From the NCBI GenBank assembly GCA_900239685.1, contig OENT01000225.1, forward strand, positions 62,001 to 126,000: DNA of 64,000 bases, given 5' to 3'. Both the position numbers and the translations under genes were made by a program. Below the pieces are notes generated by a model. That model searched no databases and had not been told where the DNA came from. It saw nothing but the letters and a program-made list of their open reading frames with translations. Shown piece after piece: positions 37,381 to 51,327 of this stretch. Each line of letters begins with the position of its first letter. Within the stretch, counting starts at the first letter, position 1. This DNA is from Rotaria macrura. Lineage: Eukaryota > Rotifera > Eurotatoria > Philodinida > Philodinidae.

Positions 37381-40300
37381 TTAATGACGTTGCAATGATG
37401 TATCAGTAAAACCTGATTTGAGAGATGCTTGATCACTCAATGCTGGTGGTCGATCATAATCATGTAATGAATGATTGTAGTTAGCACTATTTTGTTTTTG
37501 TTCAAGTCGACAAAAAACGCAGAGCAATGCTGATGATGCATCACCATTGTCACGTTTCAATTTATTGGATGAAAAATTTTTTCCACATTTTGAACACTAC
37601 AATAGAAGAAATTTCATTTTCAAATATGTAAACATCGACAATAGACATCGTTGTCGATTATACTTACACGGACAATTTTAGCATTTTTCGATGTTTTATT
37701 TTGTTCTATAACTTGTTTTATATTATCACAATTTTCTACATGCCATAGACGTATATCACAATCCTAAATAGAACATTCTATATATCAAACAAAAACAAAT
37801 TGCATGACATCGAAAACTTTCAAATTCAAATAGACTTTAAATAAACTGATCAGAACAAATATTTTTCATGTATAAAATGTCTTTCGTAATATGGAAAAAG
37901 AATCATATTGCCTGTAATGATAGCTTACAAAAATCAAACTTTCTTGATAAATCATTGAAAGGATACTAAATACTTTATGTTGTATTGGTTGAATTGTTTA
38001 TTCATCGCTTGTCAGCATGGACAAGGTATCATGAAATAGAGTCAAAGAGAAAATTAGTCATATCTATTTCAAACAGCACGTCATGATCAACATACTTTTC
38101 AAAATCGAATAATTTCATTACGGAAACAAACACGCTGCTAAATGCACGTTAGATACAATGTCATGCTGAGTTGACAACAATTCATAATCAACAAGAGAAA
38201 ATAAACTAACGATAAAGATCGTATGAAAGAAGTTTTATTTTAACGATGTAGCTTAATCGGTATGGTAGATTCATATACGTCTAGAATATTTACGGTACGG
38301 ACCATTAAATCAACTAAGGTATAAATGGATTTTTTACTTGAAACTTAATTTTAGAACACAAAAGACTTGAATTCTGTATTTCTTGTTTTTTTCGAAGGAA
38401 CAAAATTTTTTTTAGCAATTCAACATAATAAGCCTGCTCATTCATAGATACAAAAAACCTTCCTATGATTACACCATACCAAGTAAACTATAGTCACATT
38501 CAACTGAAGTCATGCACAGTATGAGAATTGTTACTGAGCATTCACGTGAAAACTACTACTCATATTTCATAGAATTTTAAATGACTGACTCAAAGAATCT
38601 GAAACATTATCCATCAATGAATATTGATGTGTGTGGACTCTTGTGTTTTTTTTTGCATGAGAAACTAAGAAATATTCTAGTCGTTGTCACTACATCCAAC
38701 GTGTATACTTAGGAAGTTGTCGGATGTCAGAATGATCGCGACCCGCGTCGGAATACCGGGATTCCGACGCCTGATTTATATGTTCAAACGATGACTAGAA
38801 TCTTTTTCAATTAACCAACAGCTCATATAACTTTTCATAGAAGGGCCTCAGTCTATCATTAGATAGACGCTGCTTGTATTCATAAAGAGAAAAAATAATA
38901 AATATAATTACCCATTACTTTTCTTTCCTTGATACTTATCGTTGTTTCTGTCATTTTTATGTTTAAATTTTATATTTCCCGTGTACTCATATTATTCGAA
39001 TCTACCGTTAGCCACAATATATTTCCGTGAGCAAAATCAGTATCGAATAGGATTGTACATTTTGTTTTTTTTTTTTATTTAATTTTATATCGTTCCACGC
39101 ATGATTGTGAGCACTTCCGATTGGTACAATTCTTGTATAATAAAATAAAAAGCTTCCTCTATAAAGTTATATGACTTCTTTTTACTTTTCTTTATATTCA
39201 CGCTTATTTGTACAAGATTTTCTAATGACACAGGCAAGGAGTCATTCTTGTTTAGAATAGTATTTTAAGTGAGCGTTTCTCTCTCTCTGCTAACGAGTGA
39301 ATGAGAAACCAATGTATTGAAATTTTTTTCAACTTTCAACCTACTATCATGTTGTTAGACTTTCATGAGAAATTCATTATGTACGTTGCAATGTAGTATA
39401 ATCTAATTCATATGATATTTCAAATTACCAGAAGTCAAAATTGACATTATAGTTTTACAATGTCAAAATTTTCATGAGCCATACTTATCTGTCATTTTCA
39501 ATGACACATACTGTATCATACACTTACATCAACATGAAGTTTATCTCGATTAAATTGTAGTAAAGTTCTATGAAATTTCTTCTGCATAACGTAGATATGG
39601 ACTATAATAAAATGTACTATTCTGATATGTTTCAGATTTATTCTCAGTTTTATTCAAATAATCGTATCAAAAGATTTTTAAATCGCTCGAACATATCTAA
39701 ATATAACTTACATTCGATACTGATACAATCCATTTATTATCACTTGTTAAGCACACATCATTAATCCAATCACGATGTCCCTATTGAAAAATAGGCCATG
39801 TCATTCATACACAGTGAAAATATTTTAATCTTATCTTACACGTAGTCCAAGCTTATGTGTCATATTTTCTAAATCCCAGAGTACAACTCGTAAATCATAA
39901 CCTCCGGTAACAAGAAGCTTGCCATCTTCCGACATGTGACAAGCCGCGATCGATCCTTCGTGTAATTTTGGTAACATTAAAGGACCTTCACGTCTATAAT
40001 AGAACAAATATACATATCAATTGAACAGTTGACATGCTCAGCAGGTAGAAAAAAAGGAGGAGCATGTAAAGATGAGCATCTGAAAAGGCCATCTCATTAA
40101 TTTGAACACCCACAGAGCGAGAATGAATGGCAAGAGCTAATTGTCTTGTCACTCACCGAAAACCACCAGTTGTAGCATCATAAAGTAACACTGTTTTATC
40201 CCATGAGCATGTTGCATATAATCGTTCGAATTTATTGAATGTACAATTTGCTACAACTCCTTCATGACCTCTAGAAAAGAAAATATTTTACTTTAGCATA

Positions 40301-41888
40301 ATTAATGTAAAATTTCTCGGCTATGATTTTCCTCCATCGCTCATGCGATTGCATCATTATCAATTAGTTCATATGATATATTCTTCTTTTCTATGATTGT
40401 TATGTTGTATAAGAGATCAATCTTTCATGACATAGCATATTCTTATGTCTTGCATCATTGATTGACAAGTGAGCCAATCTCTATCTGTATATATAAATAT
40501 GTACCTTAATGTCATTGTCGAACGATGAGAAACAAGATCGAAAAATTTTGTCGTTTTATCTGCTGACGTTGTTATGATTCGATCGTCTAACATATTGAAT
40601 TGACAACTCGTTATCGTTGATTCATGTACATTAGGTATTCGTGTACTCATAACACCACTTGTCGCATCCCAAATTGTAAGAATACTATCTAAGTCAGTAC
40701 CCGAACATAATGATTTACCATCATGAGATATGTGACAATTTGTAACAATATGTTCATGAACACCTTTCCACTACGAGTACAAAGGACAATATTAATAAAT
40801 TAGATCATGATACTAGACTTAGAAGAATGAATTCTTATACAATTTCTTTGCCAGTTTCTACGTCAAAACAACGAACTGTCTTATCCCAACTACATGAATA
40901 TAAACTAGAAAACAACAATGATTAATTGATTTTTATATAATTGTATTATAATAGATGTACCGAGTTGCTTCTTGATTGATACGCACTGCTGGTACAGCAG
41001 CCATATCATGATTAAGTTTATATTGATGAATTTGCTTTCCACTATCGAAATCCCATATACGTGCTGTATTGTCATTTGATCCTGTTAAAAGCCAATTTTT
41101 ATTTTCAATCAATTGGCATGAATGAATAGGTCCTGTATGTCCATGATACAATTTAATTTCAACCTACAATTACATGTATGTATTGTATTGCATAAAATCA
41201 TATTATACATGATAAATCAATGAAAAGGTGAACAGTATCTGATTTCATCGGTTGAATTGATGGAAAGAATGAATAGAGGTAGGCAAATTCTTGACAATGT
41301 TGATAATAAATCTTTTGATCAAGAAAACAGAAACAAGAAGAAACAAAAAGAAAAAGGAAAAGCATCCGTTCGATCTTAATAATAATGATGATGATCACTA
41401 GAACATCATTACATTCTTTAATCATATCGTGATTATCAATTGAATAATAAATGCATGACGGATTTCTTTTTTTTTTTTTGCTCTTGTCAAGCCTCGGGAT
41501 AGACATTCACATAAGACTAACAGTAACTAGGAAATCATCAGTGTTTTATATTACATCATAGAAAGGTAAGCTTATGATAATAGGCATCATGTCGTGACCT
41601 GACTGTTGTGTTAGAAGTTCAGGGGCGGGCAGGCGATCGTCGCCACAGATCATCCATCCTTACTACCAATGACACCTCCCATCGAGATCAAGATTAATCA
41701 TTGAGAACGACGGGTCAGGCGATCAATCACTTTGCGGAAAATTATGAAGCTTATAAATAATGATTAAAATGCATACGAAAGAATAAAATAAGCAAACTAA
41801 AACCTACTTGTGCCGAACTTTCATGGACCCATTCTGCATTCGATGCAAGTGGTTCCATCAAATTTAAACTATGCGATTGTAACTCCAT
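37381..41888 (-). CDS. WD40-repeat protein with C-terminal two-CxxC zinc-binding segment
   Basis: Nine exons (41888-41808, 41163-40961, 40904-40841, 40770-40505, 40270-40157, 39993-39840, 39780-39712, 37763-37668, 37596-37381) keep frame and give 420 residues. Seven WD-type repeats are visible, e.g. GHTGPIHSC with NDNTARIWDF, CSWDKTVRCFDV, LDSILTIWDA, SADKTTKFFDL, CSWDKTVLLYDA, GGYDLRVVLWDL and GHRDWINDV with DCDIRLWHV, so a full seven-blade propeller is expected (about residues 28-345). The last exon adds CSKCGKNF followed by LLCVFC, two CxxC pairs 18 residues apart fitting a zinc ribbon or knuckle, then a polar tail. WD40 propellers are protein-interaction scaffolds; the partner is unknown. 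The propeller recalls WDR88-like proteins, but I do not assign a symbol. Long introns: 1948 nt (37764-39711) and 644 nt after exon 1. Confidence 0.85.
38745..38770. repeat. perfect GC-rich hairpin inside a WD40-gene intron
   Basis: A 10-bp perfect inverted repeat, GCGTCGGAAT and ATTCCGACGC, flanks a 6-nt loop (ACCGGG). It is strikingly GC-rich for this DNA and lies in the 1948-nt intron 37764-39711. Confidence 0.9.
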
Positions 41889-44170
41889 CGTTTTCTTTCC
41901 TTTTAAAAAATAATATATGTGATGACTTTCTTCTTTCACTGGAATCTATTGCGTGTAAGAATTACAATTCTTTCTTTTTCTTTTCATTTCTATATATTGA
42001 ACAAACACACATGCCGACACTTTTCGTCTCTGAGGTGATGATGATGAAAGAAAACAAAAAAAAAAAACACCTCAAAACAGAGAACGCAGAACAAAATGAA
42101 ACTACTCTACTACTAGATTTAATATTACGTATTAAACGGAAATTTCTTGATTTCCTTCTTTCTTTTCGTTAAAAGTATTTGAATTCATTCATGTAAACAC
42201 GATTATGTTTGTAACGAGTCGAATAATTGAACAAGAAGAAGAAGAAAAAGAAAAGTGAATCTTACTGCAAATGAATTAGGTTAATTGTAAATTTCGAAGA
42301 CCAGAGAAGACATTGTTCTCTTTTGTGCGCTCTCTCTCTCTCTCTATGTTCTCTTTCTTTTTTTCTTCTTTTCTTTCTCTCTGTGTCTCTTGACGGTTAA
42401 TCGAGAACTCGAGGAATGCTCATCATTTCTTGTTCATAATTCAACTCAACGAATCCACAAAGCTTTTTACCGACTATCACGCTATTGTCATCATCAATGT
42501 TCTTAGAATAGATAATGACAAGAATTTTATAAAAAAAAAAACAACATATAACAAACTACATTTATCCGTTCGAGTGTCAAGTGAAGACCATCGGAAACAA
42601 TTGTGGTGTGAAGGTTACACCGCAAATTATAAGATTGATATCTTCAAGTAAGTTATTTTATTTTTCATAATTATATGCATGAATTTGTATATTGCTTGAA
42701 TGCATGTTCAAATAGCATGACTGACTGACAAACAAGTTAAGAAAAGTCAATCGACTATGAAGTATTGACCATGATGATAAAACTTAATTGTTCAACATTG
42801 AATTAGCGATTTCATCTACTGTATTTGATAGATACGAATGAATGACTGGTTAGAAATTATAATATTAAAAATCTATACATATGCAACATTGTTGTGTACC
42901 TCATAATTCTTTTAGAAATGTAAAATATGAAGAATTTCATAGTGAAAGAAATCGTGTTTTCTTTTGCATAGATTCAATCAATTGACTATCATTGCGTTCA
43001 CATGTTTGAATAAAAAATCATAGGAACACATGAGAAGAATATTCATAACGGCAACAAAAGAAAACGAGAAATCCATTTGCGTGGAGTGTTGATTGATCAT
43101 GTCTTTTGCTTGACTTATGTATATGAGTGAGTTGCATCATGGATGTTGTTAAGAGATTCAAGAGCACATATACATACATATAAGATGAGCACGTGCATCC
43201 TAATAGTTCAAACATTATAAGAAACTAAATCCAATTTCTTCTTATTCTTTTCTCTCTGCTCTATTATCGTTGATGGGATCCCGTGTGTCATTCATCATCA
43301 TTTATATCGATCTAATTCCAAATTCTTAGCTTTGTCTTCGGCAGCATTGTTGTAATGTTGAATAGTAGACGAAGAATAAATTATTCTATCTATAGGTCTT
43401 TTTATTTTTGCTTTGTCTGACTTGTATTGAACAATCTTTTGTCTGTATAAGCTATTGCACGTCTGTTCTCTTTATGTAATAAACCGTTCAAGTGCCTGTA
43501 GTCACTCAAAAGTTAACTTTCTCTTTTTTCTTTTCTTTGTACTTTACATAGTCTGTGCTTGTTGTCTATGAGAGAAATACATGTAGCAATGAGACAGACT
43601 GAACAGTTGTTCTTTTTTTTCCTATTGTTGACATATGGCAAAAGCTACATAGAATCGAATTTCGTATAAACACACACATCTACGTCAATTAATTGTTTGA
43701 TGTTTAGAAGAAAGAAAGAAAAATTACACACATACATAGTGTATGTAAAAAAAAAAAAAGAAAATGAGTGAATCATTTTGATATTCAATAGAATTGTAAT
43801 CTATTTGAATGATGTGATTATAAATACAAAGGTGTATTAAAATTTTTGACAGAGACGGATAAAAGTCGATATCAGACTTCACATTATGATCACCTGTTAT
43901 TTGTTGTAGCTAAACAACAAATATGATTTTAATGGAGAAGAGACACGAATAAAGAAGAAAAAAAATCGAAATTAGTACGTAGGTGTGCGTCTAAATATGC
44001 ACGTATATGTAAGCTATGTATCGAGTATAAAACGAGAGAACGAGAAAGAATGATCTAAGTGACGTCTACCATTAAAAAGTTAATCACACCCGAGACATTT
44101 ATATGAATGTCCCAAACGGTTAGTATATGTATTATTTCAGACGCAATGTGGCAGACGTTTATCGATAATA
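41889..44170. other. divergent upstream region of WD40 and Ig genes, no other gene
   Basis: Contains CT/GA-rich low-complexity DNA at 42,320-42,400 and GAA runs at about 42,235-42,255, close to the WD40 gene's 5' end. Frames at 41810-42172 and 42430-42651 are low-complexity or motif-free. An acceptor-like attatttcag ends at 44140, 30 nt before the Ig gene's start. Confidence 0.5.
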
Positions 44171-47051
44171 ATGATCAACATCGCTATCAACTTGTCGTTT
44201 CGAAGATTTTCTGATTTTGTCATTTTTTATTTTCTTCTATTATTACCATTAACATATTGTAGTAAGTAATTAGTCCTATGGGAATGATTATCTTTATTTA
44301 GTTATTTTAAATTTATTGTAAATTTTACAGCTGATGTTTCAACTGCACCAAGGACAACAATGCATAGAACATGTGGTACTGATGTTGAATTGGCTTGTCC
44401 GATTCGTTCAATAAAAAGATCCGATGAAGTGGTATGTCCTTGAGATTAATCGAATGTCGAATTAGGGTTTTCTTTTTCTTCTATTGAAAAATTCCCTGGA
44501 GAGAATGAAATGATTTTCTAATTATCTCAAAAAAAGTGAAATGCCGACAACATATAACTTTCAAGTTGCATTGAGCTACCATCTAGGAATATATTGGTTT
44601 TAGACATTTTTATGGATTTCTATTCTAAAATCTTGATTATTGAAAATGTACTGTCTATTGAGAAGTGAATATTCAATTTATCATCAACAGAGAAAGATCC
44701 AATCGGATTGTCATGTTCTCTGCTTTCCTTCGAATAGATATGTATATTTGACAAACATTAGTTGTACATCTTGCGTATAGAATTCAATGAATATTCGTAT
44801 GTTGATACTGGATATGCATCATGTTTTATTTGAAACTAAAGCATAAGACATAGTTCATATGTACGATATATTTATGATGATATCTAAATCAAAAACGAAA
44901 TTAGGAACAAACTTTGAAGACATATTACTTAAATTTCTTACATTCTAGACTTCATGGTTTCGTCCGAATTCATCCCAAAATCGTTTGTCGCTTATTGCCA
45001 TTGGTCATAGACTTTTACCTGAATATGCAGCAAGTGGTCGTTTTGATTTAATATCATCATCGTCAGTATCTCGTTTATTAATAAATAATATTTCAATAGA
45101 CGATCAAGGTTATTATACATGTAAATCAAGTACCATTGGTCAACATAGTATTAAACTTATTGTGAATTGTAAGTTTTGTTTATTGAGAGAAAAAAACGAA
45201 CATGTATTGTTTTGATCATTTTTTGTTTTGTTTTTAAAAATTAGCTAATCCACATCTTTCACCATCGTCACCTATTCTACTTTATCCGGTCAATCGAACA
45301 TTTACAATAGCATGTTCTCTCTTATGTGATTCATCAATCGAAATTAAAAATTTAATTTGGCTTGTCAATGGACAAGTATTAGATGAGGATAGACAAAAGG
45401 TTCTTATTGAAACAATATCATTTAATACACGACGTTTAACAGTCTTCATGCAAACGAAAGATAGCCATTTTAATCAAACATATTATACTTGTCGATACAA
45501 TGGAAAAGAATCATCAATTTTAGTTAGACGACGAACTAGTAAGTGTTCATATCTCTTCTAGTTCGTTTCAAGAATATTTTTTATTCAAGACAAATTTTCG
45601 AGCATAGTTGAAATTCTCTTTGAATCTGTTTAAGTCTAATTTTCATCTATGAAATATATGCGGCATGAAATAATACTCTGGTCACATGTAAAAAACAAAA
45701 TTGAAAAATGATCTTTTTTTACAATGACTCTCTCATATCAATTCAAAAACAGTGCACCATGTCAAATATTTATGTATGAATTGATCAACATTGAATCAGA
45801 CGAGCGTTAGCCAATATTTTTCGAGTATCTTTTTACTTCTATGAGAAAATATTCGATAGTCAAATAAAATTTTCTCTCGATTGGTAGGTTTTGTGTGCTG
45901 CATGTCTCATATCGCACTCGATAGAATATGTTAGTCTCATGTCTTTTTTTTATTATTGAAGTTTATTTACAATATAGAACAATACATAATATATGTGTAT
46001 TGTCATTTTCTTTAATGAAAACTAGAATACGTTCTATATTGATCCTATTGTTGAAATTCGATAAATGATTCAACACAAGTTTAGATCAGAATTACATAAG
46101 TTGCCGTGCATTCTCATACTGAAATGATCGATTCACTACATATTCATGTTGTAGCAGTAGATTATTACGGTAGACTTAGGCCAATGTTAAGAACTGTAAG
46201 CTTCTTTATTGTTATTACTTATCACTTGATTAAAGCTTATATTAATCTAAAATTAGACAATATCTTAGCATAATAGCTTTATGATGTATTGAATCGTGTT
46301 TAGAAAATTGACGAGACGATTCATACACGATGGATATGTACGTTTTCAGAAATAATTATTTCATAGTAAAGTTTTATCTGTGTATACTACTGTGAGGATT
46401 TGAGTAAATTTTCGATCAGACAACGTTCATCCCTATGTATAGAATGTCTGCGAATGTTCTTCAAATTGAATTCATATATTTCAAGAGGTAACATTCTCTC
46501 AGCCAGTCAGAATACTGGACAATATTAATGTTGATAAAGCCAAGAGTGAGACAAAGAGTCACCGGAACTGAAGTGGTACTCGAATGGTCATGGTAAGCAA
46601 TGGTTCATAAGAAAACAAAGAGTAGTTCATCGTAGTCGAAAATCTTTACGATAGTTGCTTTGTAATACTTTCGTTTTTGTTTTTTTTTATGTATGAAAAT
46701 TTTTCCTTTTGTATCGATCGAAAGTAAGTCAATTTAGTTAGTTCTTTTCTCTTGAAATTCTTTGTTAATCATTCCGATATCAATTTGAACTGACTTATAC
46801 AATCGTATGTGTCAGATATCATTAATTTCAAAAATGATTTAACTAGTCGATAGAATTCATTCGAGTTTTTATTTCTTATTTTTTTTTTAATTTTAGAAGA
46901 AGAATTACACCGTTTACCACGTCAAGAAGGTTCATCATCTGCTTATTTACTTCAAGCAGCATTTGATACAGCTGAAATGCAGTATCGATTCTCATATAAA
47001 TATCTTCTCATATTTTTATTATCACTAAAACTGTTTAATTGTGCAATATAG
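44171..47051 (+). CDS. secreted or GPI-anchored two-Ig-domain surface protein
   Basis: Five exons (44171-44261, 44331-44431, 44949-45168, 45245-45538, 46897-47051), mostly joined in phase 1, give 286 residues. A signal peptide (SDFVIFYFLLLLPLTYC core) opens the protein. Ig domain 1 has VELACPI and DDQGYYTCKS with a Trp in TSWFRPN; Ig domain 2 has FTIACSLLC, IWLVNG and YYTCRYNG. Each has the B- and F-strand Cys pair and the C-strand Trp. The C-terminus is a hydrophobic stretch (YLLIFLLSLKLFNCAI) with no cytoplasmic tail, preceded by small residues, so GPI anchoring is likely. Proteins of this layout act in cell adhesion or neural recognition (IgLON/lachesin-like in plan only). Phase-1 introns around Ig domains are typical. 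A 1358-nt intron precedes the last exon. Confidence 0.85.
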
Positions 47052-47098
47052 TCGTTGACTTTTGTTATTGATTTTTTGTTTTTTAGTATCCTATTTTA

Positions 47099-47104
47099 AA
47101 TAAA
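47099..47104 (+). terminator. candidate poly(A) signal of the Ig gene
   Basis: AATAAA 48 nt after the Ig stop and 2 nt before the stop codon of the convergent minus-strand gene, implying that the two 3' UTRs overlap. Confidence 0.4.
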
Positions 47105-47105
47105 T

Positions 47106-49045
47106 CTAATTTGAATTTTGTGATGATGATGATGATGATAGAATATTGATTGTTCTTTGTAATACATGACAAGTTATTTCCGGACTATGTTGATTATTAT
47201 CTGCTATAGTTGTTGGTTGATCATTCAGAATGATTTGAAGTTTTTTAATTGTTTCATTAAGTAAAAATTTCTTTTCATTATCATTTAATGTGCCTACATC
47301 GTATGAAAGATCGATTCTATTTCCATGGGATCTATTAATATTCCAAATAAGTGTATGTCTTGATTGATATTGATAATTATCTAAAGCATTTTGTTCATCA
47401 GGTGATAGATCTAAATTAATTGTAATTTGAAATGATTGATTGGCATGATATGTCTGTTGTTGATTTTTTAATATATCGATTTCTTGTTGACGTTTAATTT
47501 TCATACAATTCGAACAAAGTAAATCGTGAGGTTGAGTCGAAAAAAATGATCGATTACGACGACGAGCTAATGGTAATAATGGATGAGATGAACTGTTCGA
47601 TCGAAGTAGACGACAACAATCATAAGCTAGTTAATAGAAAATAAATCTACAACTATATCTAGTTAGTTTATTATTTCAAAGTATCATTTCTATAGAGATA
47701 ATTACAAATACATACGTATGTATGTCTACGAAATATTTTCATATTCTTATCTCAATATGAATAAGAACAATATTTATTCGTTTGATGAAATAACATGTAT
47801 AGCAAATCTTTATGCAGACATAGACAAGTGAGAGTTTAAAATTCAACAGCAAAGTGACATAGGAGATTGTTACGATGTTGTAAAACGATTTACTTGTACA
47901 TGTTGAGCTGGCAATAGTTACAAAAAAAGAGAGAATGTGTGCACATATCTGTCCATATATATATCGAACAGAACATTTTTCTTTGTGTTCGTGTGAGTTG
48001 GATAATAAATTTGTAAACAGAAAATACATTTACATGAAAGCACACATGTAACTATACTATTAAGAAAAGAGTTTATATCTCTTATTCGTCTCAATCATAT
48101 GATGAAAAAATTTAATATTCACATGTTGTAAATAATAAGTGAATATAAATGCCAACAATAAAATATATTCAGAATAAGATATCTTGGTATAGTTAGATTT
48201 TTTAAATGTTCTAGTGAGATGAATATTCATAGTTGATTATTCGTCGAAAACAAACTGAATCATTCATATCTGATAGATTTTCGATGAAATTTACTTTTCT
48301 ATGAATATTGTACTTAATTCATAGTATATTTTTGAGAACTTTTTTTTTTTTTTCATACATTAATTTTGGAATTATTTTTAAAATATGCACAAAGTAAAAC
48401 TTTGACGAAAGATATAGAATATTTTAATTCACATTGATTTGTTTGCTGAACAAAAGTATAATATAGGAATTTCTAATTTTCTGATCGAATTTACATTTGA
48501 ATTCAGAATCCTTATGAAAGTAAAAAAGCCAAAAGAAATATTTTTGAATGACATCGGACTCAAAGAAATCTAGGCCTTGTACTCATGTCACAAAGAATTC
48601 TTCGTCAATTTTCGTTTGATGTAGTGTAATAGTAAATTACTCAAGAATAAATTTGACTTGCTGGTATTATGTTGACTTTAAAAAACCTTTCTCAAATCTA
48701 TATTCTTCAACTTACATTTGATCTCTACTCCTTTTTTCTTTTTCGTATTATCAAAATTTTTGCTCTTGATTGTTAACAAAGAAAACGATTTCGTACACTA
48801 TCGTTCATATATATTTGCATCGAAAGATAATTGTAAAGTAGTTTACCTTTTTCTAATAGCACTATTGATGCTTCCTTATCAGATGACATTGTTCGTTTGC
48901 GAGGTAAATTTGAATCGATCTTCAATGTATACAATGCTTGATCAACATCGGTCAATGTTAATTTTCGACATAAACCATCGAAAATAGTCGAAGTTCCTAT
49001 TGATGCCATCGCATTTGATACCATTGACGCATGTTCATAATCCAT
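47106..49045 (-). CDS. unrecognised two-exon protein, weakly histone-fold-like N-terminus
   Basis: Exons 49045-48847 and 47626-47106, joined across a 1220-nt intron in phase 1, give 239 residues. The N-terminal segment (SMVSNAMASIGTSTIFDGL then CRKLTLTDVDQALYTLKI) resembles the end of a histone fold, where a (K/R)LT..D(V/I)..AL motif opens the last helix as in TAF6-type proteins; the similarity is short and could be chance. The middle is basic with LLCSNCMKIKRQQE (one CxxC) and the C-terminal half looks like an alpha/beta region (FQITINLDLSPDEQNAL, GNRIDLSYDVGTLNDNEKK), ending in poly-Ser. The cleaner second exon supports a real gene. Function unknown. Confidence 0.6.
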
Positions 49046-51327
49046 TAGAATAGTAAAAGATAATTGAAGAAAAACCAAACAAAAATAAAAACACCAATAA
49101 TAAGTCTTATTCTTTAGTGATGTATGATTTTTTGATCGTCGTATTCACTTGTAGATTCTTTCATTAAACTTAGACACTCTTCTTGTCAAACAGGTCGCCG
49201 TCGTCTTTTCAACACTATTCAAAGAACAAGGGACGGAATAAGAATGTTGAAATTCTTTCTCTTTTCCTCCTTTTTTTTTTTTTTGTTCTTCTTTGTTGTC
49301 ATACGAGTTTATTGCTGGCAACGGTGATATACATTTGAGTTTTCTTGTGCAAACATACGTTTGTGCGAATGTGCAATGCTTTTTCGTTTCAAACATGAAT
49401 ACTCGATATAAGGAAGGACAGGATTTTTAAATTATAATCGTCGTAATACCTGTACATTGTATAAATGAAATAATTCGTTCAAGATGAATTTTGACTAGAC
49501 TTGAAAAAAAGTCGACTATAAATGAAGATAATAGTCTTGACGAAATATTGCTGACGTTTACTAGATGATCGAATAATTTAACAATTCAAAACAAATAAAA
49601 TAAAACAACTATAGAATAAATATACGAAGAAAATTGATCTGTTCAAATCAAAAGAAATTTCAAATAAAGTTATATAATCGAAAAAGATGGTTAAAATATT
49701 TTCATCCTTTGACTAAAATCTAGTATCTATGTTGATGATGCCGCATATCAATGAAAGCTCGAAACTAAAGATTTCTGCATAAAAAAAAATAACAGACAAA
49801 AAGAAGAATCAATAAATAATTTATGTTTAAAAAAGCGTTGAAACAAAATGTTTCATATGTGATATTAAATCTAGTTCACAAGGATTCATGACACTCGACC
49901 GATTTGATAACATACACATAATAACTTACATAACACTGAACAATGGTTTGATTAAATTATTCCAGAAATATTTTAGAAGTGAGAAAACATAGCATTCAAT
50001 ATTGAGGACACATGCAATGAAAATGAAATTTATTTTTGTTATTCTTCGTGATTAATGTTATCTTGAAGCGATCAAGTATAAAAGAAATAATATTGATGCA
50101 TTTTTCAACGACGAATATGTATTCTCATGATGAAAAGTAAACGTTTACGATTTCGTCCATTCAAATAATATTTTATTTACATTTAATATTAAAAAAAAAT
50201 TTGTTGCCCATTTCTTTTGTCGAATGATGTATTATCATTGAATGATCTCCCGTGAATTAGATACTTGAATTTGTGTGAAAGTTTAATGAATAGATATGTA
50301 TTCAATAGTGTGAACATTGCACAATTTCCATCAGAGCAATAATGAAATGTTCAGATCCATAGACAAATTACCTTTTAATAATAATTGAAAATAAATATCT
50401 TCATATTTCGATAATCGTTAAAGATATTTGAATTATTTTCAAACATCATCGTTTATTTCAAAAAACAAAATAATTATCAACACTATCAAATATCGACATA
50501 CATGTTCTAGTATTAGAATAATATTTATATCCGAGTAATATGGATGAAAATTGAATCATATAAGTCAAATAGAACATTCATTGAGAGATCAACTGTCTAT
50601 CATGTTTTTCAATGCTACTGTATATTGATTAAAAATTTTTGGTTACATTTTATATGCGTATAAATATGACGTCATGTGTACTAAACAGCTTCTATGAAGT
50701 AATATTTAGAGTCGGTTATATAGTAATCTTGATAGCTATTTCGATAACAGTTACATTAACGTAGTAACGTTGTCCGTCATAGTGAATTATGATATATGCT
50801 ACTATTTTACGTGAGTCATTGACACATTTCTCTTTTTCTTATCAAACATACGTTTCCTATCGTTGATATTTTCAGTGATGATAAATTATAATATAGGATA
50901 AAAATGATCAATATTTCGAACTTGTCAGACCAGAAAAGAAAACTTCTTCATGATGTGTCATTACTGACAAGTGAGACTGGATTCAATAGTACTAACTGAA
51001 TTCGAAGGTTGTCGGTTTGCAATGAACCATATAGAATAAAATCGCATGGTAACCAGCATGCTGTTTTGTATTGCATTCTGTTGACATTCTCGAACGTATT
51101 TTGATAAGAATGAAGAATAATTTCGACTGTCAAATGTTAACAAGAATCTATTGAAATGAAGTGAAGTCTGTACCACAGAAAGAAATTATCTAGCATCAAT
51201 ACGATCAATAACTCATTCTTTGGAGTAGAATTCTAAAATAGAATTTTGTTTGAAAGTAAATTAAATTGATTATGTTATCTCTTACTTACGTGCAGATGAA
51301 TTTCTGAAAATATGAATCATAAACAAT

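Noticed and set aside
41600..41740. GC-richer patch with short near-palindrome and repeated aggcgatc in a WD40-gene intron
   Set aside because: Too short and imperfect to call a mobile element from one copy.
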